Source: Craspedostauros australis (lineage: Eukaryota > Bacillariophyta > Bacillariophyceae > Mastogloiales > Achnanthaceae). From it: 64,000 bases of DNA. The stretch spans positions 124,001 through 188,000 of the forward strand of contig JAMXDE010000020.1 of the NCBI GenBank assembly GCA_026770025.1, in the 5' to 3' direction. Positions 29,906 to 39,916 of the stretch are shown in pieces (positions within the stretch are counted from its first letter, which is position 1; each line of letters begins with the position of its first letter). Position numbers and translations under genes: made by a program. Below the pieces are notes generated by a model. It made no database searches. It worked only from the letters and a program-made list of their open reading frames with translations, and was not told the DNA's origin.

Positions 29906-32098
29906 ATGGCGACTGCAATGGATACAGACGATGACAGCGACAGCAGCTCGTCCCCGATGTCGACGTACACCTCCGTCACCTTCAAGAAGGCCGATGGAAA
30001 GCTGCTGCTGACGGAGAGCAAATTCCAATTCAAGGCGTCGTCAGACGCGATAGCAACGGTTGCCAACCAAGCCATCCCTTGGATGTCCATCGCCAAGCAT
30101 CAGGTCAGCCCTGCGAAGCATCCCAAGGCGTTGCTCAAGGTGCTCCTCAAGGATGGCAAGTCCTGCACCTACCTCTTTGCGTCGCGGCCGGATCTCGAAC
30201 GCATCCGCAAGGACATCAGCGAGAGGATGCAGAGGTTCAAGGCCAAGCGCACGGAGCAAAACAAGCCAGAAGTCGCCACCTCCAGCTCGCAGAAGCCGCC
30301 GTCGACAGTATCATCATCATCAGCAGCAGCAGGCGTGCAACAGCAGCAGCAGCCGGCTGAGTTTCGATCGCCAACATCGAATGGAGCCAGGAAGCGCACG
30401 CATTCCATGCTCACTCCGCCACACGCGTCACCTGCACCACTCAACCTGTCAGCTCGTCTTCAGTCTGGCAAGACCACGTCCGTATCTTACGGAGAGCTTG
30501 ATCCAACTGCCGTCGCCGTTACGCGATCATCCCTGCTGGCCGCCAATCCATCTCTGCGTGCACAGCACCAGTACCTCGTCACGGAGACCTCCACCGTCAA
30601 TGAGGAAGACTTCTGGGACACGCATCAGGACCTCCTGGAGGAGGAGTACGCCAGGATCAGCGGCATGACGCGCGCTGGCACATCGTCGCTCCTGCAATCG
30701 CACCTGCAGCTCGTCACAGGACGCGTCACGCTGGGCGTGGAGGAGATGCGCCAGATCTTCATCCTCTACCCAGCGGTTCACAAGGCTTACGAGGAGAAGG
30801 TGCCGCTGGAGCTCAGCGACGAGCAGTTCTGGAGAAAGTACCTGGAATCAGAGTACTTCCACCGCGATCGCGGTCGTGTCGGTGCTGCCAGCAACAGTGG
30901 TCACGGCGCGTCCAAGGGTGGCCAAAACGGACCCAAAGGCGCCAAATCCATCGAGGAGCAGGAGGCACGTGCGGCGGCTATCAGCACGGATGACATCTTC
31001 TCGCGGTACGACCAGAGGCTGCGGGAAGTCAGGGCCGATGAAACGGGCACGAAAGGCAAGAGGTGGGGAACCAACCTTGCCGTGGGACAATTCGACTTGG
31101 CCTCCACCTTCGAAACGGAACGTGGCAAGCTTCTGGAGGGACCGCGTGATAACCATCCGCCCAGCACCACCGATGACGGTAAGGGTTCGCGCGTCATCCA
31201 AAAGTACAACCGGCATTGGGCCATGGTGCTGCATCCCGATGAAGCACGGGCTGGATGCAACCTCATGGAGGTCGCCAAACGCAGCGTCAAGGAGGTGCTG
31301 CCTGATGACAGCGATGCCAAACCTGGCGGTGGCGAAGATGAAGAGATGTACCGCCTGGTGGATTTCGCGAATGCGCCATCCGGGATGGCCAACCACGCGA
31401 TGGGCAGGGGGTTGCAGGAGGACAATGAGTACGCCGAGCTCACGTTGAAGAACATCGAGTCCTACTATTCGGCGCACAGCAAGGACAAGGGCGTTGGGAC
31501 TCACGAAAAGCCAGACGAGCAGACCATGAAGCGACGTGCCTTCTTCGCAACCTCCATGGTCGCCAAGGCGGCGAAGCTCGTCAAGAAGGTGCACAGGACG
31601 AAGGCCAACGACGGGGCCAAACCGGGCGCCGCGGACGAAGAACCACCAGCAGACTATTTCCCGCCTCCGGATCTGGGCCGCGAACTTCTCAAGGCCCTCA
31701 CGAGGAAGATGGCAGAGGACTCCAAAACGGATGCAGATACGCTGGAGGTCGTCAATTCGTTGCCGGAGGACTTCAAGCAAAACTTGCACCTGTTCTTTCG
31801 CCGTTCCTCTGAGTTACTGCGTCACTTCTTCGCCTTGCGACGGCTGGCAGACTCGCAGGGTTCTAATTCAGCCAACAGCCAAAAATTGAAGAACATCGTG
31901 CAGGGTATGAAGAAGGTGTACGAGCAGATGCATGAAATGCGCACGGAACTGGGGCAGAAGCACAAGGGCGAGCTCATGACCGTTATGCAGAAAATGTGCC
32001 TCCAGATCATGGACCAGCTGGACTGCGCATTCAAGCTGAACCGTGATGGCAGCGACGGTGGCGGAGGTGGCGGTTTTGTCACCATCGAGAGCTTCTAG
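29906..32098 (+). CDS. TFB1: TFIIH core subunit p62/TFB1 (GTF2H1 homologue), 730 aa
   Basis: The start is ATG at 29906 (cgaccATGG). A PH/GTF2H1-type domain spans about residues 20-116 (YTSVTFKKADGKLLLTES ... DLERIRKDISERMQRF). Two BSD domains follow, with the invariant Phe-Trp pairs EEDFWDTHQDLLEEEY (about 230-250) and DEQFWRKYLESEYF (about 303-320). The C-terminal 150 residues form the conserved helical end of p62 (LLRHFFALRRL, KKVYEQMHEMRTEL). Domain order and length fit p62/TFB1, a structural subunit of the TFIIH core complex needed for RNA polymerase II initiation and nucleotide-excision repair; the PH domain contacts TFIIE and repair factors in other eukaryotes. The ORF is a single exon. 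It converges with the YJU2 gene. Confidence 0.9.
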   Translation: MATAMDTDDDSDSSSSPMSTYTSVTFKKADGKLLLTESKFQFKASSDAIATVANQAIPWMSIAKHQVSPAKHPKALLKVLLKDGKSCTYLFASRPDLERIRKDISERMQRFKAKRTEQNKPEVATSSSQKPPSTVSSSSAAAGVQQQQQPAEFRSPTSNGARKRTHSMLTPPHASPAPLNLSARLQSGKTTSVSYGELDPTAVAVTRSSLLAANPSLRAQHQYLVTETSTVNEEDFWDTHQDLLEEEYARISGMTRAGTSSLLQSHLQLVTGRVTLGVEEMRQIFILYPAVHKAYEEKVPLELSDEQFWRKYLESEYFHRDRGRVGAASNSGHGASKGGQNGPKGAKSIEEQEARAAAISTDDIFSRYDQRLREVRADETGTKGKRWGTNLAVGQFDLASTFETERGKLLEGPRDNHPPSTTDDGKGSRVIQKYNRHWAMVLHPDEARAGCNLMEVAKRSVKEVLPDDSDAKPGGGEDEEMYRLVDFANAPSGMANHAMGRGLQEDNEYAELTLKNIESYYSAHSKDKGVGTHEKPDEQTMKRRAFFATSMVAKAAKLVKKVHRTKANDGAKPGAADEEPPADYFPPPDLGRELLKALTRKMAEDSKTDADTLEVVNSLPEDFKQNLHLFFRRSSELLRHFFALRRLADSQGSNSANSQKLKNIVQGMKKVYEQMHEMRTELGQKHKGELMTVMQKMCLQIMDQLDCAFKLNRDGSDGGGGGGFVTIESF

Positions 32099-32564
32099 AG
32101 AGAGAGAGAGAGAGGGATCCGTAACCGTTTGCACGAGCATGAATGCCTCTCTTCAGGACAGGGTGTACGTACTCGTAATAGAGAAACAAGTGTTCCGTCC
32201 ATGATGGTAACGACTACGACAACAATGCCGCCCCTGAAAACACTTTGGCACAGAATGGCAGCAACAGCAATGGCGGCGAGATCGCACGGCAGGCTGCTCT
32301 TGCATGGTACCATACTGTGTGGCAAGTGTCATTTCCACAGCGCATGCCATTCTCTGTAGACAAGTGTTGTACGAGCAGAGAGGAAGCTTGTGACTGAAAC
32401 AGTCTGAACACATTGTACACTCTCCCGAGTCCTGCATCAAACGACAACGGAGCAGCTTGTTCTTTTGTCGGCAGTAGGAGAGCGATGATATGTACTATAT
32501 TAGTAGAGTAGTAGAGTAACCGCATTTATACTACGATACGACGAGGAGTACTGGTACACACTCA
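32099..32564. other. Intergenic region between convergent TFB1 and YJU2 genes
   Basis: 3' flanks; begins with an AG dinucleotide run (about 32097-32115). No supported gene. Confidence 0.5.
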
Positions 32565-33611
32565 CTAGTCACTGTCAGACCCTGATCCATAGCCACCCAA
32601 CAAATCTGACAGACCTGCGCCGTTCGATTTATCTGCCTTCTTGGTTTCGGCTTCTGGCTTTTGGGGAGCGATTTTCCGTTTCTTCTTGACGATCGTCATT
32701 CTCGGCGCTGCAGCAGCAGCCACGCTCTTTTTCCTTTGCTCCTCTTCTTGCTGCATTTGCTGCTGCTTGCGTTTGCGATGAGCCGCCTGCAACAATGCCA
32801 TCTCTTCATCATTATCATCGCCATCGGCATTGCCATCATCATTCGCGCTTCCCCCAGCACCTTCAAGGGATTTCTGTTTTTTCTTGCTCTTCTTGTGCTT
32901 CTTCTTTTTCTTCTTCTTCTCACCACCACCACCACCGAACTTGATGGATTTGATCAGTTCTTCATCTTCCGCCGTGATGCCTCTCTCATTCAACACAGCG
33001 CCATTGCCATTCGTCTGCTTCTTCTTCTTGCCAGCATCGATCCTGTCCAGCAAGGACTTGGCATCCGCCCCCAATCCATTCTTCTCGTTCTCCTTCATCA
33101 GCTGGACATGTTTGCGATTCATGGCGCGGATTTCTTCCAGGTTGTCCAGATCTGCCATCTCGCGCTGACTTTCCAGCACCCGATTCTCCAAGGCCTTCAT
33201 GGGATCCAGCTTCTCCTCCTTCTCCTTTTCCAACGCGGATGTCTCCGCCTTCTTCTCCTTGTCTTTGTACACCTCGTAGTTCCGCGTGCCGCCCGATTCC
33301 ATCTCGTAATCGGCGTTCTGCGGATCCGTGAGGAAGCTGATGCTGCGCGAGCAGTGCGTGCATTTGATGTAGAATCGGAAGCGCTGGATGCCGAGGTACT
33401 TGCCGTCCGGTCCACCCATGGGCTCCTTCTTGGAGTTGAACTTGCGCCCGCGGTACATGAAGGTGTTGCAGGTCTCGCATTGGACGCTGAACGGGAGCAT
33501 CATGCGAACGGGGACCGTGCCATCCTTCGTCGACAGCTTCTTGCCCTTCGGCACCAGCGACGGATCGAAGTCCGCCGGGATGTACTTGTTCACGACCTTT
33601 CTGTCTCCCAT
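32565..33611 (-). CDS. YJU2: Splicing factor YJU2/CCDC94 (CWC16 family), 348 aa
   Basis: I chose ATG 33611 because MGDRKVVNKYIPADFDPSLVPK is the family's characteristic start; the longer open frame has no upstream ATG. The N-terminal zinc-binding module is intact: C45-x2-C48 (VQCETCNTFMYRG) and C84-x2-C87 (FYIKCTHCSRSI), followed by the conserved FLTDPQNADYEMESGGTRNY segment. The remainder is a basic, coiled, Lys-rich region and a short acidic end (GGYGSGSDSD). YJU2 joins the spliceosome around Prp2 action and promotes the first transesterification (branching) step. It is nuclear. Single exon. Confidence 0.92.
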   Translation of the reverse strand: MGDRKVVNKYIPADFDPSLVPKGKKLSTKDGTVPVRMMLPFSVQCETCNTFMYRGRKFNSKKEPMGGPDGKYLGIQRFRFYIKCTHCSRSISFLTDPQNADYEMESGGTRNYEVYKDKEKKAETSALEKEKEEKLDPMKALENRVLESQREMADLDNLEEIRAMNRKHVQLMKENEKNGLGADAKSLLDRIDAGKKKKQTNGNGAVLNERGITAEDEELIKSIKFGGGGGEKKKKKKKHKKSKKKQKSLEGAGGSANDDGNADGDDNDEEMALLQAAHRKRKQQQMQQEEEQRKKSVAAAAAPRMTIVKKKRKIAPQKPEAETKKADKSNGAGLSDLLGGYGSGSDSD

Positions 33612-34227
33612 TTTCAATCGATTGTGGTGATAATGTTGGTTGTGATTCTGAGTATGACTGCTATGGAGATTACTCCGGATGGCACACTCTTGTTGGTATC
33701 GTCGCTTTGCCCGATCCCCCTTTCTTTGTCTCGACGGATAGAGCAAGAATGGCTTTCGAGTAGGTCGTCCTCGTCCTGTCAATGTTCCTTGCAGATTGTC
33801 TGGTTCTGTTGCTGGTGATTGTGCGCGTCTCTTTTCTGTTTTTGGTTTGACCGATTCGTGTGGTTGGTTTTGGTAATTAGCTTCTTGCTACATCTTATTT
33901 TCCAATTGCGTCCTGTTTACTCCGCTTGTTGTGCTATTGGAAACTGCACATTGATTGAGCTGCGTAGCGGCCTCTCTCCGGAGATTCTTGTTTGGGCTAC
34001 AAGCAGCTGTCGCGTGAGGATGTGCTTTGGGCAAGAGAACGCGGCCCCATCCCATCTCATCCTTTCTTATCCGAGATGCTCTACTCTTTTCTACCCTGAT
34101 CTACTCTATGACAGGACCAACTCTATCGTTTTGACAACATGAAGGACGTCTGTGCAGTTGCGTACTGCATTTGCAGAGGAGCAATCGCAGATCTGTGCTT
34201 CGTGAATCCTCACCGCATGCTTACGAG
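33612..34227. other. Intergenic region between two minus-strand genes
   Basis: Contains the YJU2 promoter/5' UTR and the 3' flank of the transporter gene. No supported gene. Confidence 0.5.
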
Positions 34228-36960
34228 CTAGTTTACGTACGAGGATGATCGACTTGGGCGCTCCCTATCCCTTGGCAACAACGTTAAGAACGCCAAGGCG
34301 CAAACGCCAAAGATCGAACAGATCAGGATCATCTTGTCGTAGTTCTCCCAACCGTTGTCACGATTGATCCCAAGACTGGCCACCAGCGGACTCGCTAGCA
34401 ACGCACCGAGCTGGTCACCGAAGTCAAGGCACGAAATGAACGCGCCGTATTCGAGGCCTGCATTCGACTTCGCAGTGATCGCGGCGTTACGATCGTTGGC
34501 GGTAGTCGCATCACCAGCACTGTTGCCAACGTTGCCACTGTCGCCATCCATCTCCACGTTCCTTGTGTGACTTGGGTTCTCAACTTCCGCGTACAGAGCA
34601 TCTCTGTTCACCGTCCTCGTCGCTGATGATGATCCGTTGGATGAGCGGATTTCAACGGACGAAGTGGCAAGGATGATGTCCGGGAGGAAGGACCATTCCT
34701 CAGTGAAGGTTGTGAGCACGCTTGTGATGAGGGACAGAACGAAGATGGAGAATGGAAAGTTCACCGTTTTGGAATCCTCATTTCCGCTTGTGTCGGTGTC
34801 GGTGTCGGTGTCGGTGTCTGCGTCGTCTGCTGCTGCTTGGTGGCCCAAGATTGTTGCGCGTACATTCCGCACCACGGCGACGTTGCTGAGAGAGACAACG
34901 GATGTCAATACCGTCGTGAATACGATGACCCAACGCAGCATGGCCCCCCTGCTGAACTTGGAAAGGTAGCGTCCGTAGGACCATGCCGATACCACGCTGG
35001 CAAGACTGCCTACCAACCCGTGGACCTGCAGGTAGACTGGAGCGCTGGAGAACGCCGTGTACATGAAGGAGCTCATGAGCATGCCATCGCCAGGCATGGC
35101 ATGTCGGAGGATCAGGAACAGGCTCGTCCCATGCAACTTGGCACTCCATTGGCCCGACCAGGCAATGTAGATGCCCGATGAGAAGATCGCTGCGGTGAGC
35201 ACAGTCACTGTTCCGAACCATATTCCATCCGACGTGAGATGTACGATGGGGCCCTTCAGTGAGAATGCGACAACGGCCAACTGCAGCAACACGAGTGGTA
35301 CCATGTTGGTAAATCGATTGGTATGGCTGGGATGCGGATTGCCCCCATCGTTGTATTCATCTGCGAAGGCTCCATCCGGCGAGGCGTCATGGAACGATGT
35401 GCGAGGAGCTCCATGCGCGGAGGATCTGGAGGAATCATCGTGGCTTGAGTAGGACGATTCGCTGTTGTAGTCCGCAAGTCCCGTCGTATCTTTTGGCACG
35501 ATAGAATCAACGGTGGTGGATTCGATGGTCGCCAAGCTGTCGGTGATGGTCCTACTGGGATGTTGTACATGCAAACACACTGCTGCGTCGTCGTCGCCGT
35601 CGTCTGCCGCAGCAAGGTTGATCGCAAGGTGTATCGGCATTGTTTCTTGGGGTGTGCCCCGCAGTCGGTGCTTTGATTTTGACGATGCCCACACCAGCAA
35701 GGCCGATAGAACGTTGCTGAACGAGGCAGCGAATAGCAAAGCGATGGCAGCTGATCGATTCATGCCTGTTTGCTGGTTTTCGTTCAGCTGTTTGTAGAGG
35801 AAGAAGGCGGAGGAAACGGTTCCTGCGAGAAAGGCGCCAACATTCCTGGACGTTGCTGCCTGTGATTGGTAGGCAGACGCGTTGGCTTCGAACTGCGAAG
35901 GCTGCAGCGACGATTCGTCGATGAGGTAGAGCCCGACGCAGAACTCTGCCCATGCCTCGATGGTGCCCCTGACGAAGACGAGGAGGAAGAAGAGGACGAC
36001 GGCACCCTCCTCCAGGAAGAGGTACCACATGAGCATGACCGCGTTGACGGCGAAAAGCGTGATCATCAACGTTGGGCGATCAAATGGCTTGCACATCACG
36101 GCGTAGAGTGGTTTGAGGCACCACGGGAAGAATGCGATAGAACCGTACGTTGGAAGATAGGTCAGAGGCAGCTCGACCTGCGTGTTGATGATGTACATGA
36201 GAGGCATGTACTGCAATGCAAGGGAGAATCCATTGCATGCGTACAGCGCCCTGAGCGGCAACGAGAGCGATGGTCCCGCTGTTCGTGCGAATGGTGGAAC
36301 AGCACCGTCGCCCCCTGTGCCCCTCGATGACCTCGTCGGTGGGTTCTGCATGTCTCCGCCCACTTCTGCAACTCTTTTGAAGCGTTCTTCGGGTGCTCCT
36401 TCGCGTTCGTGGTCGTGTTCGTGCTTGTGTTCGTCTCTGTCGACAGGTGCTGCCGGTGATGATGATTGTGATAGCGCTATTACTTGTGGGTTCCCTCTCG
36501 TATGAGGATGCTGAAGCGTCGATCCTGATGCTGATGAACCTCTGACGCCAACGACTTCTTCTTCTTCTTCTTCGCAATCGACAGCTGCAGTGTCCGCACA
36601 AACAATGCCAATGCCTTCAGGGTGATTCATGCTCGGTTCGTGCTGCTGCGTTGCGGGGCGAGCATCGTGCTCGCTGCCCTCGTCGCAACGAACGTCGGGA
36701 TCCGAAGGAGGAAGGATGCTCATCACATTCGGTGCGATGCCGGAAGCATTCTCCGCGAGAGGCAACGCAGAAAGCAAAGCAAAGTATTGCGGAATGCGGT
36801 TTGACGTTTCTTCCGCGTCTCTCCCTCTCTCCCCTTGTTCGGTACGAGCATTCTGTGTGTGGTTGTGGTGTTTGATGATTTTGTGATTCGTCGCTCTTGA
36901 TGAACGTGTTTCGGGCAAACTCTTATCCACGATTGGACTAATGTGGGGGCAGTGGAACAT
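34228..36960 (-). CDS. BT1-family-like (folate/biopterin transporter-type) membrane protein, 910 aa
   Basis: The open frame starts with ATG 36960, but MSILPPSDPD at 36723 is an equally good start. A disordered cytosolic N-terminus of about 240 residues precedes the first membrane segment. The core block SIAFFPWCLKPLYAVMCK resembles the PW-x-LKPLYG signature of BT1 transporters and related major-facilitator proteins. Many hydrophobic segments follow, for example TLMITLFAVNAVMLMWYLFL, VVLFFLLVFVRGTI and WVIVFTTVLTSVVSLS. A roughly 120-residue Ser/Asp-rich loop lies mid-protein, as between the two six-helix halves of such carriers, and a Asp-Thr repeat (DTDTDTDT) lies in another loop. BT1 proteins move folates, pterins or SAM in kinetoplastids, plants and cyanobacteria; the substrate here is not predictable. 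Confidence 0.7.
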   Translation of the reverse strand: MFHCPHISPIVDKSLPETRSSRATNHKIIKHHNHTQNARTEQGERGRDAEETSNRIPQYFALLSALPLAENASGIAPNVMSILPPSDPDVRCDEGSEHDARPATQQHEPSMNHPEGIGIVCADTAAVDCEEEEEEVVGVRGSSASGSTLQHPHTRGNPQVIALSQSSSPAAPVDRDEHKHEHDHEREGAPEERFKRVAEVGGDMQNPPTRSSRGTGGDGAVPPFARTAGPSLSLPLRALYACNGFSLALQYMPLMYIINTQVELPLTYLPTYGSIAFFPWCLKPLYAVMCKPFDRPTLMITLFAVNAVMLMWYLFLEEGAVVLFFLLVFVRGTIEAWAEFCVGLYLIDESSLQPSQFEANASAYQSQAATSRNVGAFLAGTVSSAFFLYKQLNENQQTGMNRSAAIALLFAASFSNVLSALLVWASSKSKHRLRGTPQETMPIHLAINLAAADDGDDDAAVCLHVQHPSRTITDSLATIESTTVDSIVPKDTTGLADYNSESSYSSHDDSSRSSAHGAPRTSFHDASPDGAFADEYNDGGNPHPSHTNRFTNMVPLVLLQLAVVAFSLKGPIVHLTSDGIWFGTVTVLTAAIFSSGIYIAWSGQWSAKLHGTSLFLILRHAMPGDGMLMSSFMYTAFSSAPVYLQVHGLVGSLASVVSAWSYGRYLSKFSRGAMLRWVIVFTTVLTSVVSLSNVAVVRNVRATILGHQAAADDADTDTDTDTDTSGNEDSKTVNFPFSIFVLSLITSVLTTFTEEWSFLPDIILATSSVEIRSSNGSSSATRTVNRDALYAEVENPSHTRNVEMDGDSGNVGNSAGDATTANDRNAAITAKSNAGLEYGAFISCLDFGDQLGALLASPLVASLGINRDNGWENYDKMILICSIFGVCALAFLTLLPRDRERPSRSSSYVN

Positions 36961-37224
36961 GAAGAGGGGGATGCACAGGAAATTTTGGGTTTCTTCTTCA
37001 CCCCTGTTTCGATATTACCTCCTTACTATTCCTGCCTAGTCGATTCAACGGACTGTTCTCACGCGACGCTTCACCAAAACGAGCGCAGACCAAAAGCATC
37101 GACAAGCCAAACAGCAGGAACAGCGGAAACAAGCCCAACATCATCGCCCAAGTCCTTGCTCAGCACCGTTGTTGATTACATCGACGGAGGAACAGAAGGA
37201 AGCCTACAAGAAAGCGTCGCAACC

Positions 37225-38360
37225 ATGAAGGTACGACCATGGGATGATGTTGACGGCGATGGTTGCAACGTGGTGTGCGGCTGCGACGTCCGGAATGGGC
37301 GGTTGCCGCAATAGTGCTGGAACGGTGGAGTTGCGCCAAGCAAAACCGATGGTTGGAGCCGCTTTCCCTGAACGGGATGCAACGAGATGAGGGAACGCAG
37401 CTCGCGGAATCGATGTACAGAAGCACTGGACGCATGCACTCACGCGATGCATTTCATGATCTCCCTTCCTTTCCCTTTCTCGATGTGACTGCGACGTCTA
37501 ACGCACCGCTTCCATTCGGTTGTGGTGAACGATCGAACCTCGATGACAACATGGGTGGTGGATGATTACTGCGATGTGTGTTGGTGCTCCCAATCTGGAC
37601 GGCTTTCGTGACGCTCCCGTTGTACCCGTAGATCAATATTGCCTGCCCAAGCACTGGAATGCAAAAGATCATCGAGATCGATGATGAAAAGCGTCTCCAG
37701 AACCTGTACGACCGCAGAATGGCCCAGGAGGTCGATGGTGCCGTGCTCGGAGATGAATTCGAGGGATACGTGTTGCGTGTGAGCGGAGGAAACGACAAGC
37801 AGGGTTTCCCAATGCGTCAGGGTGTCCTCACCAACACCCGTGTCAGTCTCCTCTGTAAGAAGGGACACAAGGCCTACAGACAGCGCCGCAACGGAGAGCG
37901 AAAGCGCAAGGCCGTCCGCGGTAGCATCGTCGGACACGACATCGCCGTGCTCAACCTCGTCGTCACACAGATCGGAGACAAGGAGATCGAGGGTTTGACA
38001 AACGGCAGCGTGCCACGCCGATTGGGACCAAAGCGTGCCAACAACATCCGCAAGCTCTTTAACTTGACCAAGGATGATGATGTCCGCAAGTACGTCATTC
38101 ACCGTCAATTCACCAACAAGAAGGGCGTCTCCATCCGCAAGGCACCAAAGATCCAGCGTCTCGTGACCCCACTCGTCTTGCAGCGCAAGCGTGCCCGCAA
38201 GGCAGCCATGCTCAACAGCATCCTCAAGAACAAGGACGAGGCCGCCGCTTACAAGAAGGTCGTCGCCCAGCGTCTTGCAGAGAAGAGAGAAACCCGCCGA
38301 TCGCTGATCTCCAAGCGACGATCCTCCCGCAAGTCCGCGAAGGTTGCCGCGGGAAAGTAA
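37225..38360 (+). CDS. RPS6: Small-subunit ribosomal protein eS6, two exons, 244 aa
   Basis: Exon 1 codes only Met-Lys (37225-37230); the intron is 37231-37631 (GTACGACC...ACCCGTAG); exon 2 is 37632-38360. The splice gives [14 protein letters not shown], matching the universal eS6 start. The next segments [23 protein letters not shown] and [19 protein letters not shown], and the basic Ser-rich C-terminus ([14 protein letters not shown]), are all family hallmarks. eS6 is a 40S head/platform protein whose C-terminal serines are phosphorylated by S6 kinases in other eukaryotes. An intron directly after the first codons is common in ribosomal protein genes. Taking the internal Met at 37659 would wrongly drop 11 residues. 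Confidence 0.93.
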
Positions 38361-39154
38361 AACTATGAATGAGCAGTAAACAAACAACTATTCTACCATC
38401 ATTCACCCACCCCTCTCTCTGTCTTCGGAGACGGATGCAGTTAGAATCAAAGAGCAGGTCCACAGTCGTTGTGAGAATGCGGTTATTGTGCTACATGGTG
38501 CCTCCCTCTCTCCAGAAGCTTCCAGAGATGATCTCGAATGTTCATATCAGCAAAGAGATCTTGGAGTTTAAGAGCATTGGGACAACCGCCCGGAATACCT
38601 ATGGAGGATTTGCAGCATGTGTATGTATAGATGTAGTGTGTACCACAGCAGTGAAGTATAACACCATACGGATCAGAGCCAAACGCGCACCTGCCCCATC
38701 TTTTGCCTGCTGCAACACGAAGGCGACACCAGTGGGTCCAAACATGTAGGTATGTACGAGCTACGGTATGAATCAAGATTGTTCTTTGATCGCCATCACG
38801 GCAATGGGGGAATGCACTTATGTGCGGATGGTGCATGTGAGTGCGATAGAGCATGCCAGAGTCCGCACGCAAGTATTCACACTCGCTGGGCGCGTGTGCA
38901 ATGATGCCAAATGTTCTGAAGGACGAATCGTGTGCTAAACACCCTGCGCTTATAGTCACCTCATGCTCTTGGCACAAGTACTACATATATCCACGCACGA
39001 GGGTATGATTGGTGGGTTGGTTGGTTGGTTGAGGACTGCTGTTAGATGGTGCGCTTGTGTCGTGCTAGTACCAAAATGGTTAGATGCTGCCTTGTGTGTT
39101 CGAAGATTGGCTCTCTCGTGCTCGGGGGGAGGCAAGCTGAGAAAATCAAACAGA
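38361..39154. other. Intergenic region
   Basis: 3' flanks of eS6 (plus) and Sm-D2 (minus), which converge. Scattered short ORFs only. A GGTTGGTTGG run lies near 39012. No supported gene. Confidence 0.5.
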
Positions 39155-39916
39155 TCAATCGCCGCCGCCTTCCGCCAAAGCAGCCGGGTTGCTGACGATC
39201 AGAATGACGGAATCTCCTCTGAGGAACATCTTGCTTATATACCTGTCCTTGTTGATGGACTTCCCTCGCTTCTTTCCCTTTCCTCCTTTCGACGTCTCAG
39301 TCCACATTTCCTTCACATCCTCCAACAGACTGCGATGAATGAAGCAGGGCGTTGCGTCGAGGCACAATGCACACATTTGTGGTTGGTTTCCGGAAGTGCA
39401 TGGACGTGCAACGTATCATATTGAGATATTCCATGCATGGATTCCACGGCCATCGCCGTCAATACCCATCAAGCACACCAGCAGGTAGTGAAGTGCCACA
39501 TTGCAGCATTGCGTAGCATCGCAGATGTGCCGTCAGGTAGCAGCAACAGGGTGAATAGCGAAGTTGAACGCAGGAGAATGGAGCGGAACACATGACATCA
39601 AAGAATGACACCAGAAAGAGGACAGCAGAATAGGTGAGACTTTCGCGTTCATCAACAAAGAGGCATACGCATCATGCAAGCGCATACACAATATCACGTC
39701 CGCATCCATGGCTATCAGCTGCTCCGAATGCACCTGCGCCTGCCCTACCACTTACAGGTTCATGTGTCTATCATAGGCCTTCACTCTGCCCAGCAGCTTG
39801 TGATTATTTCGGACGTTGACCAAGATCTGGGTGTTGCCTCTCACTGCGTTGTACAACACCGTGAATGGGCCGGACTTGAGATCGGGTCCCTCGTTGGTTG
39901 GTTCCTCGCCGCTCAT
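39155..39916 (-). CDS. SNRPD2: snRNP core protein Sm-D2, two exons, 111 aa
   Basis: Exon 1 is 39916-39756 and exon 2 is 39329-39155; the intron 39755-39330 has GTAAGTGG and CATCGCAG ends with matching phase 2. Exon 1 reads [10 protein letters not shown]..., then [19 protein letters not shown], then [17 protein letters not shown], which is the Sm1 motif of Sm-D2. Exon 2 reads [20 protein letters not shown] and [20 protein letters not shown], the D2-specific loop and the Sm2 motif. Sm-D2 pairs with Sm-D1 in the heptameric ring around U1, U2, U4 and U5 snRNAs. The gene is invisible to single-frame ORF calling because both exons are short. Confidence 0.93.

Noticed and set aside
32661..33818. 385-codon plus-strand ORF antisense to YJU2
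   Set aside because: Leu/Phe-rich mirror of the Lys-rich YJU2 coding strand; not a membrane protein gene.
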